Positions 35,901-44,779 of a stretch of DNA of 64,000 nt are shown here, piece after piece (positions within the stretch are counted from its first letter, which is position 1; every line of letters starts with the position of its first letter). The notes beneath the pieces were generated by a model. That model was not told the origin of the DNA. It searched no databases and saw only the letters and a list, made by a program, of their open reading frames with translations. Both the position numbers and the translations under genes were made by a program. This DNA comes from Halanaerobiaceae bacterium ANBcell28 (lineage in GTDB: Bacteria > Bacillota > Halanaerobiia > Halanaerobiales > DTU029), in NCBI GenBank assembly GCA_037623315.1, contig JBBJJH010000004.1:91303-155302 (forward strand), read 5' to 3'.

Positions 35901-36364
35901 GTTATGGTGAAGTAGTAATCAATGATTTAGAGCTTAATGCAATAGAAAAGATATTACCTATACCAGACTGGGATGCATTAAAAGAAGCAACGATACTTAG
36001 TCCTGAAACTGTATTGATTAATACTGATGATCTTTCAAATATGAGATTTGAAAATGATCTTATGATTTTTGGTAATACTCATATAAGAGGACTTTTAGTC
36101 GTTGAAGGAGATTTATATATATACGATGATATAATTTTTGAAAATATTGGAATCTTTTGTACTGGCAATATAATTATCTCTGGAAATATAAAGCTAGACG
36201 GGTTTATATATGCTGGTAAAGGATTAACTATTTATGGTCAACCTGATTTTAATGGAGCTATTGTAGTTGATGGAAAAGTTCATGCTTCTGGGAATATTCA
36301 AAATAATGATATTGACCTTGAAGACTTTCTTTACTGGCTAAAACGAGTTGACTATTCTTATTAA
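32903..36364 (+). CDS. Large exported beta-propeller / VWA / Ig-like surface protein
   Basis: 1153 aa. Signal peptide ~1-26. Residues ~45-355 hold about six repeats with an Asn-Asn/Asp-x-x-W core (NNIIWVGL, NNLWLIEE, NYLWFINE), a Vgb/NHL-like beta-propeller. A von Willebrand A domain follows (~408-575) with the MIDAS residues DVSGS (~413-417), a Thr in GGGTRID and the SDG motif. Then two He_PIG/cadherin-like modules (~678-856), an OmpL47-type module (~857-948) and a C-terminal polymer-forming/PilX-like beta region (~1050-1145). GAGAGGAG ribosome site. Only 17 bases before the RHS gene and sharing its Ig-type modules, so likely co-expressed and co-displayed at the surface. Confidence 0.85.
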   Translation: MIKKTSFILPCVLIILLLISLGIQADTDTENSENGLEYRVSTYLWIANSDEPTVSKIDMTTGEELEKFYVGPHAESEANYIAVDKHANSWLINEYDGLLLKIHIDENIREESIEQMQDNSDILEWGEDDRVEVIKDFATDFIPKTLAVDKNNIIWVGLTGINSNKIMGFDSAGNVINEGIEISIQAYNSVIDNSNNLWLIEENSNQLVKVNLEEGEYKEYFSNNNLHNIAVDNNNYLWFINESANELYKFDVEEEKFTFLLFYNGLFKDIVIDSMNNVWAICESGTILKINENGKVLDTIKINDEIYPESIIIDFDNDFWVIDKTLDSVFRIDSNANIMANIKIGSNPSVWGDMNSYILWNIVSDSPSVIVEQSVDKDFVYPKESDIQASFNIKGLGEVFTRQKPMDLIFLVDVSGSMRGAPIRNVRIASEEIVNLLGSRDRAAIIPFNSSANVLQEFTYDKNDLIEQINRLSAGGGTRIDRGIAESIRHYEDYGREDSLKVVMLLSDGISSAAPAINQAYEAADNNILIYSLGIGSGVDQELLAEISEITGGIYRFSPTADQINEFMEELGRDIFNNSGRDVNLQINIPKMDSVVLKNIEPEPLDTVYQDDGSIILKYNYETFPMQTEELIILDYYGYNLELGEYFLTDSTILTYRDINNEYYQKEYPALSFFVKEKPQLLAFSNQAQFEGETLYLRVGSLDRDNDFEYSVENLPEGASFSPENRILKWEIDFGKAGIYEDIEFKVSDGLYEDTQNISITIFERNRSPELDRIGFKKVVEGEKLEFIINAEDPDGDELKFSAGNLPLGASFDPKLRLFSWEPEYGQAGFYPNVGFYVTDGKLMDSEKVFIWVEMGDNIPPISRIHLTGEKWSDDWFKSSVIVTITAEDNPGGTGVSDIYYKVEGDEDYQLYEGPFEIDKDGITEVWAFAIDNAGNEEIPHKKDVKISKPWTVMPFALLCQEFENNGEVRIDTVFSNGRVLLNGNLAFDYLGTAKDSIERYGEVVINDLELNAIEKILPIPDWDALKEATILSPETVLINTDDLSNMRFENDLMIFGNTHIRGLLVVEGDLYIYDDIIFENIGIFCTGNIIISGNIKLDGFIYAGKGLTIYGQPDFNGAIVVDGKVHASGNIQNNDIDLEDFLYWLKRVDYSY

Positions 36365-36381
36365 TTAGGGAGGAATTATAA

Positions 36382-39300
36382 ATGAAAAAATTTATTGTAT
36401 TACTTTTATTATGTTTATTTGTTTTTCAGTTCTTTGTTATTGCTCATGAAGAAGATTTGAGTGACTCCCTTATAAGTTCTCAAGCACTTACGATAACCGA
36501 AGAGGGATACCCCTATAAATACCAGCTTAGATTAAATGATTTAGAAATAGATAATTATCAATTTAGTCTTGAAGAGGCAACAGAAGGTATGACAATTGAT
36601 GATGAAGGTCTTATTACCTGGGTCCCCTCTAGTACACAAGCTGGCAATTATGATATCTCAGTAATTGTTACAGACCAATTAGGTAGAAGAGCAATTCAAG
36701 AATTCTCTTTGATTGTGGCTGAAGCAATTAATAATACACCGAATATTATATCTAGTCCTGTATATAATGCAATCCAAGGAGAAGAGTATGTATATAATGT
36801 AATCGCAGAGGATCTTGATGGTGATGATTTAATATATAGCTTATTTAGGGCTCCAGATGGGATGGCAATAGATCAAGTAAGTGGTAAAATAACTTGGATA
36901 CCAGAACAAGCTGGATTAGCAGCAGTATATGTCTTTGTTAGTGATGGAAAAAATTCTACATTACAATATTTTAGAATAAATATAGACCATGTAAATAATC
37001 CACCGGAGATAGTATCAGTTCCTGCTTTTGAGGCTGAAGTCGGGAAAAGATATGTGTACAATGTTCAGGCAATTGATTATGATAATGATCATCTTATCTA
37101 TAGCTTAGAAAAACTACCTATAGGAATGACTATAAATTCTAATACTGGCTTAATAGAATGGGTTCCATCAGAAGAACAAATAGGTGAACATTCAGTTGAG
37201 CTAATAGTTTCCGATGGAAAAGAAACAGCAATTCAAAACTATATAGTAAGTGTAAATGAGTCCCTTAACCATGCACCTGTTATTACATCTATTCCGCCTG
37301 TTGAAATAAATGCAGGAGAAGAATATATTTATAAGGTAGAGGCAATTGATCTTGATGATGATGAACTATTGTATAGCCTAAGATTAGCTCCTGATGATAT
37401 GACTATTAATGAATCAACAGGGGAAGTATTCTGGGGAAATACAGAATCTGGAGATTATGAGATTGAAATAAAGGTAGATGATAATAAGGGAGGTATAGCA
37501 TCACAAAATTATATTTTAAGAGTAGTAGAAGTCATAGAACCTGGTCTAGAGATTATATCAATTCCTAAAATAGAAGGTGAGGAGAATATAGAATATAGAT
37601 ATCAAATAATGGCTTATACAACAGCTAGTAATATCATATTTTATAGATTGATCTCTTCTCCTGAAAATATGACAATAGATAATGATGGATTAATTAGCTG
37701 GATACCAGAAAGAGGAGACGCTGGAGAATACGAAATAGCAATTGAAGTTAGAACTAATGAAAATGAAATTGCTATACAAGAGTATAATCTAAGTATTAAT
37801 AGTATAAATAATTCTCCAACAATTGAAGATGTAATTGATTTAGGTATAGAAGGGAATGTACAAAGATATGAAATAGTGGCTGTAGATATAGATGGGGATA
37901 AACTTAGATATACTCTTGAAAGCGGACCGGAAGCTTCTGAAATTGATGAAGATACTGGTATAATAACTTGGGATATTTCTGCTTTTGAATCTGGAGAATA
38001 TAATTTTGCTGTTAGTGTATCAGATCCATATGGAGGAAAAGATTCTTCTGAGTTTAATGTGATTTTAGATATTAATAATCCTCCAAGTATAATCTCTGAA
38101 CCTGTCTTTATAGCTAAAGTAGCGGAATTGTATTTTTATGAAGTTGAAGCAGTAGATCCAGATGGTGATAAACTAAGCTTTAGCTTACTTGAAAGCCCAG
38201 AGGGTATGACTATTGATAGTGAATCAGGAATGATTGAATGGATTCCTACCGAAAAAGGAGAATTTCAAGTAATTATAAGAGTAGAAGACGGTCGTGGAGG
38301 ATATGCAGAGCAAACTTATACTATAGGTGTAAGTGAAGAAGATGAGAATAATCCTCCAAGTATAATCTCTGAACCTGTAACAATAGGAACTGTAGGAGAA
38401 GAGTATCAATATCAACTTATTGCTGTTGATGAAGATGGAGACCCTTTAACTTATGCTCTTTTACAAGCACCAGTAGGTATGTCAATAAATGAAACAGCCT
38501 TGATTAGCTGGATTCCTGAGGAAAGCCAGACAGGGATATCTGCTGTAGAAGTAGAAGTCAGTGATGATAGAGGTGGTGTAGCAGTACAGAGTTATGAAAT
38601 TTATGTAAGTGAGAAAGAAGTAAATCAAGATCCCCAAATCATATCTACACCGATTTATAATGGTAGAGTTGGACTTGAGTATAATTATCAGCTAGAAGCA
38701 GTTGATCCTGATGGTGATGAACTTGAATTCGCTTTATTAGAAGCACCGGATACTATGCTAATAAACTCTAGTACTGGATTAATAACTTGGCTGCCAGATG
38801 AAAAAGATATAGGCGAACATTTAATTCATATAGAAGTAAGTGATGGCAAGGGTGGTTCTTCAGAACAGAGCTATCTTCTAAATATTAAAGCTAGTGATGG
38901 AGATCTAGATACTAGCAGACCTGTAGTAAATATAGTATTATCTAAAGAAATTGCAGACGCAGGAGATGTTGTAAGTATATTTGTGGAAAGTGGAGATGAT
39001 GTTGTTTCCCGTGAATTAGCTATAAATGGTGAATACATTACTCTAGATGAGGAAGGGTATGCAGAATTTACTTCTTCAGTACCACAGTACTGTAATGTTG
39101 AAGCATGGGCCAGTAATGAAGCAGGTTATCTAGGTTATGATAGTAGAGTTCTTCGTTTTATTACTGATGGAGAGCTTACAACTCCTACTGCTACTATAAT
39201 TTCGCCAGAAAGAGATTCTGTTTTAAAGGAAGCTGTTGAAATTACTGGAACTGTAAGTTCTGAAAATGGTATTTTAGCTTATTACCTAGAGTATTCTCCA

Positions 39301-42300
39301 AAAGACAGAGATGAGTATATCAAATTTGCCAGTGGAGATAATGAAGTAAGTGATGGTGTATTAGGTGTATTTGATACAAGTCTAATCAGAAATGGTCTAT
39401 ATGACATTAGGTTGACAGTAGAAGATACTGCAGGTAATTATATTAGGACTAAAACTAGCTACAAAGTTGATGGACAAATGAAAGTTGGAAACTTTACACT
39501 TAGTTTTAATGACCTGACTATTCCAGTTGCTGGTATTCCAATAACTATTAATAGAACATATGATAGTAGGAATAGAGTTAAAGACGATTTTGGTGTAGGA
39601 TGGAGTTTGGATATTCAAAATATTGAACTTAGTAAAAGTTGTGTATTAGGAGAACACTGGGAAGAGATAAGCAGCACTGAAGGTTTATTTACAACATATT
39701 CAATAGTAGAAAAAAGACCACATTATATAACAGTTACTTATCCTAATGGGCAAACAGAAGAATTTGACATGAAGTTAAATCCATCTAGTAGTCAAATTAT
39801 ACCTATTAGATATACTACAGTATCTTATGAAGCAAGAAGTGGTTCTACTTCTACATTGGAAGCCTTGTATGATAATAATGTAATAGTACAGAATGGGGTT
39901 ACAGGTACAGAGTTATATACTTATGACCTAGGAATATATAATCCTGAAAGATTCAGATTAACCCAGAGTGATGGTACAGTTCTAATAATTAGTCAGAGTT
40001 CAGGATTAGAAAGAATAATAGATTCAAATGCTAACGAAATAAACTTCACAGAAAATGGTATCACACATTCTGCTGGTAAAAGTGTAGGCTTTACAAGAGA
40101 TAGTGAAGGTAGAATAATAGCTATAAGTGATCCTGCAGGGAATATAATCACATATAATTATGATTATTATGGTGATTTGATTAGTGTTACTGATCAGGAA
40201 GGTAATATTACTCGTTTCACATACAATAGTTCTCATGGTTTATTAGATATAATTGATCCAAGAGGGGTAAGGGCTACAAGAAATGAATACGATGATCAAG
40301 GAAGGTTAATAGCCCATATCGATGCTAATGGTAATAGAATAGAATATGAGCGCAGTATAGGTGATAAACAGGAAATAGTAAGAGACAGATTAGGCAATAT
40401 GACAGTATATGATTATGATAGTAACGGCAATATATTGCAGGAAACCGATGCTCTTGGTAATGTAAAATCTTATACTTATGATTCAAATAATAATAAGACA
40501 TCTGAAACAGATGCACTAGGTAATACAACTAACTATACTTATGATCAAAATGGCAATTTGCTTACAAGAGAAGATGCTCTGGGGAATAAGTATCAATATA
40601 TCTATAATGAACAAAATCAATTAGTAACTGTCATTGACCCTCAAGGAAATGTTTCAAGTAATGAATATGATGAAAAGGGAAATTTAATTAAAATAATAGA
40701 TTTAGAAGGTAATGAATCTTCATTTAGCTATGATCAAAATGGAAATTTAACAAGTGAAATTGATTCATTAGGGAATGAAACAATTTATACCTACGATAGT
40801 TCTGGTAACTTAACAAGTGAAATTGATGCAGCAGGAAATGAAATAAGCTTTAATTATGATACAAATGGAAATAGGATAGGTAAGACAGAAACAAGGACTA
40901 CTTCTTCTGGAATCGAAACACTTGTTACTAATTATGAATATGATCGGATGAATAGACTAATTAAAACTACTTATCCAGATGGTAGTAGTACTAGTACAGA
41001 ATATAATTCAATTGGCAGAAAAGCAGTCGAGATTAATCGTATGGGTGATAGAACTGAGTATGAGTATAATCAAGCAGGTAAGCTAGAAAGAAAAATATAT
41101 CCTGATAGAAGAGAAGAAAGTTATACTTATGATGAAGAAGGAAATAGAATAAGTTCAACTGATCAGGCTGGCAAGACAACAAAATATCAATATGATGCAT
41201 TAGGTCGACTTGTAAAAACTATTTTCCCAGATGATTCCAGTATTGTGACTATTTATGATGAAGCAGGAAGGGTAAAGAAAAGGATTGATGAGCTTGGTAA
41301 TGAAACTTCCTATACTTATGATGCAGTTGGGAATACAACTTCTGTCACAGATGCTTTAGGTAATACTGTAGAATATGAATACAATGATTTGAATCAAAGA
41401 GTTAAGATGATAGATGCGAAAGAAAATGTTTTTGAATATGAATACAACAAACAAGGATTAAATACAAAGACTATTTTCCCTGATGGAACAAGTAGTATTA
41501 TTGAATATGATGCAGTAGGTAATAAAATTGCTGAAACAGATCAAGCTGGCTTAACTACCCATTATGATTATGATGAACTAGGCAGATTAGTCAAAGTGAT
41601 TGATGCTTATGGTAATGAAACTAGCTATAATTATGATCAAGCAGGTAATATTTTAACAGAAACAGATGCCAATGGTAATACAACAAGCTTTGAATATAAT
41701 GATATGGGGCAAAGAGTTAAAAGAACATTAGCTCTCGGAATGTCTGAGCTTTATAACTATGATCAAGCCGGAAATTTGATATCTAAAACAGATTTCAATG
41801 GTGATACGATAAGTTATCAATATGATAGTAGAAATAGACTAGTCAAGAAAATTTTTGCTGATGGTAGTATAGAAGAATATACTTATACTCCTACAGGTCA
41901 TAGAGATACAATTATTACAGAAGATGGTATTACTAGCTATGAATATGATCTACGGGATAAATTAATCAGAAAAGAAAATCCAGATGGAACAGAAATTCTT
42001 TACAACTATGATCTGGCGGGCAATAAGACTTCTGTAACTATACCTTCGGGAACTACAGAATATATCTATGATGAATTAAATAGATTGCTTACTGTAATTG
42101 ATAATGAAAAAGGTGAAACAAATTACAGTTATGATGAAAATGGTCTTAGATCTGCTATAGAATATCCTAATGGAACAATAACAGAATATACTTATGATGG
42201 TTTGAATAGATTAATAGAACTATCAAATAAAGATAAGAATGGGACTATTATCTCATCTTATAAATATACACTAGGAGATGCAGGAAATCGGATTAAGGTT

Positions 42301-43575
42301 GAAGAAAATAATGGTAGAGTGGTAGAATATACTTATGATGATCTTTATCGATTAACAGAAGAAAATATTTATCATCCTGTAGAAGGAAATAATTCTATTA
42401 CTTATACTTATGATGCAGTAGGTAATAGATTGAGTAAGACAGAGCATGGTATAAGTATTGAATATACTTATGATGACAATAATCGTTTGATTAGTGAAGG
42501 AGATACAATATATATCTATGACGATAATGGTAATACAATCGGCAAATTAAATGCTGATGGTAATATTACTTATAGCTATGATTATCAAAATCGCTTAGTA
42601 GAAGTAAATGCTGCTGATTCTAATATTGAATATCAATATAATACTTCCGGTATGAGAACTAAAAAAATAGTTGATGGTGAATCAGTAAAATATCTTCTTG
42701 ATGAAAATAGAACATATGCACAGGTATTAGAAGAAAGAGATGCTAATGGTAATCTTATTGTTAGCTATACCTATGGTGATGACTTGATTAGCCAGAAACG
42801 AGATAATACCATAAGCTATTACCATTATGATGGTCTTGGAAGTACACGGGTGCTGACAGATGATAGCAGTACAGTTACTGATAGATATAGCTATGATGCT
42901 TTTGGAGAATTGATAGCCAGGACCGGTGATACTGAAAACAATTATCTCTTTACTGGGGAGCAATATGATCCAAATCTTGGGTTTTATTACCTGAGAGCTA
43001 GGTATATGAATCCTGCAATTGGAAGATTTATAAACAGGGATGTCTGGGAAGGCAGCAAATATGATCCACAGTCTTTGCATAAATACTTATACACTAAAAA
43101 TAATCCAGTTATGTTTGTCGATCCGTCAGGTGAATTTTATATTTCAGTCATTTCAACTATTACTAGCTTTTCTATTAGAATGAAGAATTATTCAATATCA
43201 GCATTTGCATATAGTAAAATACTTTATCAAGCATCAAAACTTACAGTGAAGGTTGGTATTGTAAATATTAAATCATTAATCAAATATAAAATGACGTTTA
43301 ATTCACAATTGATTCAGTATGCCAATACACGATATCCTAAATTAGTAGGTAGATATCATGACCATCACATTATTTCCAAGTATATATGTAAACATTTAGG
43401 AATTCCAATAGAACATGCTACTGTACGAATACCAGCTAGTGTACATCAGTTAATTACTAATTCAATAAAAGAATCATTTCCTTTTGGAAAGAATTTTGTA
43501 ATGATGGAAATGCCAAAAGTAATAAATGAATTATTACGGGCCTATGAAAGAATTTTAAACTTACCAGGTTTATAG
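36382..43575 (+). CDS. Giant RHS/YD-repeat polymorphic toxin with Ig-like N-terminal array and HNH-type nuclease tip
   Basis: 2397 aa. Signal peptide ~1-21; nine to ten He_PIG/cadherin-like modules (~28-836), each with a D-x-D-G-D-x-L-x-Y-S-L type core and a GMTI...W-x-P segment; two more Ig-like domains (~845-1030); the RHS entry domain (~1031-1250); about 40 YD repeats (~1260-2140); the RHS core (~2146-2250) with YHYDGLGSTRVL, the ARYMNPAIGRF segment and the closing NNPVMFVDPSGE. The last ~147 residues are the variable tip, with YHDHHIISKY (~2325) and RIPASVHQLITNSI, which look like a DHH/HNH-fold nuclease. Exported by the general secretory route. GGGAGG ribosome site. Confidence 0.92.
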   Translation: MKKFIVLLLLCLFVFQFFVIAHEEDLSDSLISSQALTITEEGYPYKYQLRLNDLEIDNYQFSLEEATEGMTIDDEGLITWVPSSTQAGNYDISVIVTDQLGRRAIQEFSLIVAEAINNTPNIISSPVYNAIQGEEYVYNVIAEDLDGDDLIYSLFRAPDGMAIDQVSGKITWIPEQAGLAAVYVFVSDGKNSTLQYFRINIDHVNNPPEIVSVPAFEAEVGKRYVYNVQAIDYDNDHLIYSLEKLPIGMTINSNTGLIEWVPSEEQIGEHSVELIVSDGKETAIQNYIVSVNESLNHAPVITSIPPVEINAGEEYIYKVEAIDLDDDELLYSLRLAPDDMTINESTGEVFWGNTESGDYEIEIKVDDNKGGIASQNYILRVVEVIEPGLEIISIPKIEGEENIEYRYQIMAYTTASNIIFYRLISSPENMTIDNDGLISWIPERGDAGEYEIAIEVRTNENEIAIQEYNLSINSINNSPTIEDVIDLGIEGNVQRYEIVAVDIDGDKLRYTLESGPEASEIDEDTGIITWDISAFESGEYNFAVSVSDPYGGKDSSEFNVILDINNPPSIISEPVFIAKVAELYFYEVEAVDPDGDKLSFSLLESPEGMTIDSESGMIEWIPTEKGEFQVIIRVEDGRGGYAEQTYTIGVSEEDENNPPSIISEPVTIGTVGEEYQYQLIAVDEDGDPLTYALLQAPVGMSINETALISWIPEESQTGISAVEVEVSDDRGGVAVQSYEIYVSEKEVNQDPQIISTPIYNGRVGLEYNYQLEAVDPDGDELEFALLEAPDTMLINSSTGLITWLPDEKDIGEHLIHIEVSDGKGGSSEQSYLLNIKASDGDLDTSRPVVNIVLSKEIADAGDVVSIFVESGDDVVSRELAINGEYITLDEEGYAEFTSSVPQYCNVEAWASNEAGYLGYDSRVLRFITDGELTTPTATIISPERDSVLKEAVEITGTVSSENGILAYYLEYSPKDRDEYIKFASGDNEVSDGVLGVFDTSLIRNGLYDIRLTVEDTAGNYIRTKTSYKVDGQMKVGNFTLSFNDLTIPVAGIPITINRTYDSRNRVKDDFGVGWSLDIQNIELSKSCVLGEHWEEISSTEGLFTTYSIVEKRPHYITVTYPNGQTEEFDMKLNPSSSQIIPIRYTTVSYEARSGSTSTLEALYDNNVIVQNGVTGTELYTYDLGIYNPERFRLTQSDGTVLIISQSSGLERIIDSNANEINFTENGITHSAGKSVGFTRDSEGRIIAISDPAGNIITYNYDYYGDLISVTDQEGNITRFTYNSSHGLLDIIDPRGVRATRNEYDDQGRLIAHIDANGNRIEYERSIGDKQEIVRDRLGNMTVYDYDSNGNILQETDALGNVKSYTYDSNNNKTSETDALGNTTNYTYDQNGNLLTREDALGNKYQYIYNEQNQLVTVIDPQGNVSSNEYDEKGNLIKIIDLEGNESSFSYDQNGNLTSEIDSLGNETIYTYDSSGNLTSEIDAAGNEISFNYDTNGNRIGKTETRTTSSGIETLVTNYEYDRMNRLIKTTYPDGSSTSTEYNSIGRKAVEINRMGDRTEYEYNQAGKLERKIYPDRREESYTYDEEGNRISSTDQAGKTTKYQYDALGRLVKTIFPDDSSIVTIYDEAGRVKKRIDELGNETSYTYDAVGNTTSVTDALGNTVEYEYNDLNQRVKMIDAKENVFEYEYNKQGLNTKTIFPDGTSSIIEYDAVGNKIAETDQAGLTTHYDYDELGRLVKVIDAYGNETSYNYDQAGNILTETDANGNTTSFEYNDMGQRVKRTLALGMSELYNYDQAGNLISKTDFNGDTISYQYDSRNRLVKKIFADGSIEEYTYTPTGHRDTIITEDGITSYEYDLRDKLIRKENPDGTEILYNYDLAGNKTSVTIPSGTTEYIYDELNRLLTVIDNEKGETNYSYDENGLRSAIEYPNGTITEYTYDGLNRLIELSNKDKNGTIISSYKYTLGDAGNRIKVEENNGRVVEYTYDDLYRLTEENIYHPVEGNNSITYTYDAVGNRLSKTEHGISIEYTYDDNNRLISEGDTIYIYDDNGNTIGKLNADGNITYSYDYQNRLVEVNAADSNIEYQYNTSGMRTKKIVDGESVKYLLDENRTYAQVLEERDANGNLIVSYTYGDDLISQKRDNTISYYHYDGLGSTRVLTDDSSTVTDRYSYDAFGELIARTGDTENNYLFTGEQYDPNLGFYYLRARYMNPAIGRFINRDVWEGSKYDPQSLHKYLYTKNNPVMFVDPSGEFYISVISTITSFSIRMKNYSISAFAYSKILYQASKLTVKVGIVNIKSLIKYKMTFNSQLIQYANTRYPKLVGRYHDHHIISKYICKHLGIPIEHATVRIPASVHQLITNSIKESFPFGKNFVMMEMPKVINELLRAYERILNLPGL
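38074..38105 (+). repeat. 32-base direct repeat between Ig-like modules, copy 1
   Basis: Identical to 38347-38378, spacing 273 bases (91 codons), marking the module boundary NNPPSIISEP. Suggests recent copying of one module or constraint at the boundary. Confidence 0.85.
38347..38378 (+). repeat. 32-base direct repeat between Ig-like modules, copy 2
   Basis: Second copy of the repeat at 38074-38105, at the start of the next He_PIG-like module. Confidence 0.85.
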
Positions 43576-43640
43576 AATCTATTCTTATTAATTGTTTTTT
43601 GATGATTGTTTGCTTATTTAAAGAGTATAATATCTATAGT

Positions 43641-43676
43641 TAGTTCTGTCCTCCTATTTCAGGGAGGATAGAACTA
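43641..43676. promoter_or_regulatory. Long hairpin between the RHS gene and the WD40 gene
   Basis: TAGTTCTGTCCTCCT (43641-43655) pairs over 14-15 bp with AGGGAGGATAGAACTA (43661-43676); one G-U inside. There is no T tract on either strand. It sits 65 bases after the RHS stop and 15 bases before the WD40 start, so it could protect the RHS mRNA end or modulate read-through. Confidence 0.6.
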
Positions 43677-43690
43677 CAATAAAGAATGGA

Positions 43691-44602
43691 GTGATTATTA
43701 TAGAAGAATATGGGATAATATTAGGACATTCACAATATATATCGGGAATAGATTTTTCTGAAACAAGCTCATATATTGTGACAGGAAGTCACGATGGAAC
43801 GTTAATTATATATGATATAATTAACAATAAAGAGATGAATAAACTAAATCTATCTATTCCCATTAAGGCATTAAAATATAGTCGGGATGGTAAAATTTTA
43901 ATATTAACCGATGATAATTTAATACATATTTGGGATAGTTATACTATGGAAAAGCATGATGAAATATCTATATTTGGAACAAAAAAAGAATACATAAAAG
44001 GAAGTATAACAAATAAGTATATTATTTGTGCAGATTTTCTTAAAAGCGGAAGATATATTGTAATAGGTTGTCAAGATAAAAAAATATACATTATTCCGTT
44101 ATATGAAAAAGGAGTTGCTATTCCGCTTTTGCAACAAGAAGGCCCCATTTTTTCAGTTGGTTGGATTAATAAAAGATTAGTCTATTCTGCAGCACAAGGG
44201 GCTGACTTAATTAGTATTTGGGACTGGAAAAAAAAGAAAATAATAGCTCAAGTAAGTAATGGTAAAAGTACAGTGTCATCTAATGGACAGTTTATTGCCA
44301 CTTCTCCTTCTACTAAAAAAATAAAAATCTGGGATTCTAATACTGGAAGTTTAAAGAAATTGTTATCACCAAGGTTTTTTAGAATTGAAGTTATAGAAAG
44401 TATGAGTTTTCATCCTCAAAAAAACCAACTAATCACAGGAATGAGTCTTGGTACAATAAAGTTATGGAATATTGATAGTAATAAATATGTTTCAATTAAA
44501 AAAGCACATAATGTTTCTATAAATAGAATTAAATTTTCTTATTGTGGTAAATACCTAGCTTCGGCGGATAGAAATAACCTGATAAAATTATGGAAAGTAT
44601 AG
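43691..44602 (+). CDS. WD40-repeat protein next to the RHS toxin tip
   Basis: 303 aa. At least six WD40-type repeats: for example ISGIDFSETSSYIVTGSHDG (~17-36) followed by TLIIYDI, KALKYSRDGKILILTDDN...HIWD, and the last NRIKFSYCGKYLASADRN with LIKLWKV at the C-terminus. No signal peptide, so cytoplasmic. Placement just behind a toxin tip is where immunity genes lie, so an immunity role is possible, but WD40 proteins are not a standard immunity family. Start is unclear: GTG at 43691 overlaps the only Shine-Dalgarno-like word (GGAGTGAT); an ATA or ATT codon 5-8 bases further would be better spaced. Confidence 0.75.
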   Translation: MIIIEEYGIILGHSQYISGIDFSETSSYIVTGSHDGTLIIYDIINNKEMNKLNLSIPIKALKYSRDGKILILTDDNLIHIWDSYTMEKHDEISIFGTKKEYIKGSITNKYIICADFLKSGRYIVIGCQDKKIYIIPLYEKGVAIPLLQQEGPIFSVGWINKRLVYSAAQGADLISIWDWKKKKIIAQVSNGKSTVSSNGQFIATSPSTKKIKIWDSNTGSLKKLLSPRFFRIEVIESMSFHPQKNQLITGMSLGTIKLWNIDSNKYVSIKKAHNVSINRIKFSYCGKYLASADRNNLIKLWKV

Positions 44603-44779
44603 ACCCTGCTTTTAGTTTACTTGATGAAAATGCTCATATTATGGCATTAATTGGTACAGGTGTAACTGGCTCTGTACTGACTATAAAATAATAAGTGCTC
44701 GAGTTCAACTTGCGATGTATACCTAAGTTATGGCTTTTAATATTCTTTTTCAAATCTGGCAAGAGAAAGGGTAAATATT

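Noticed and set aside
44590..44691. 33-codon frame (begins MESIDPAFSLLDENAH) overlapping the WD40 end
   Set aside because: No ribosome site, starts inside another gene, no family; may be a fragment of an older toxin tip but this cannot be shown.
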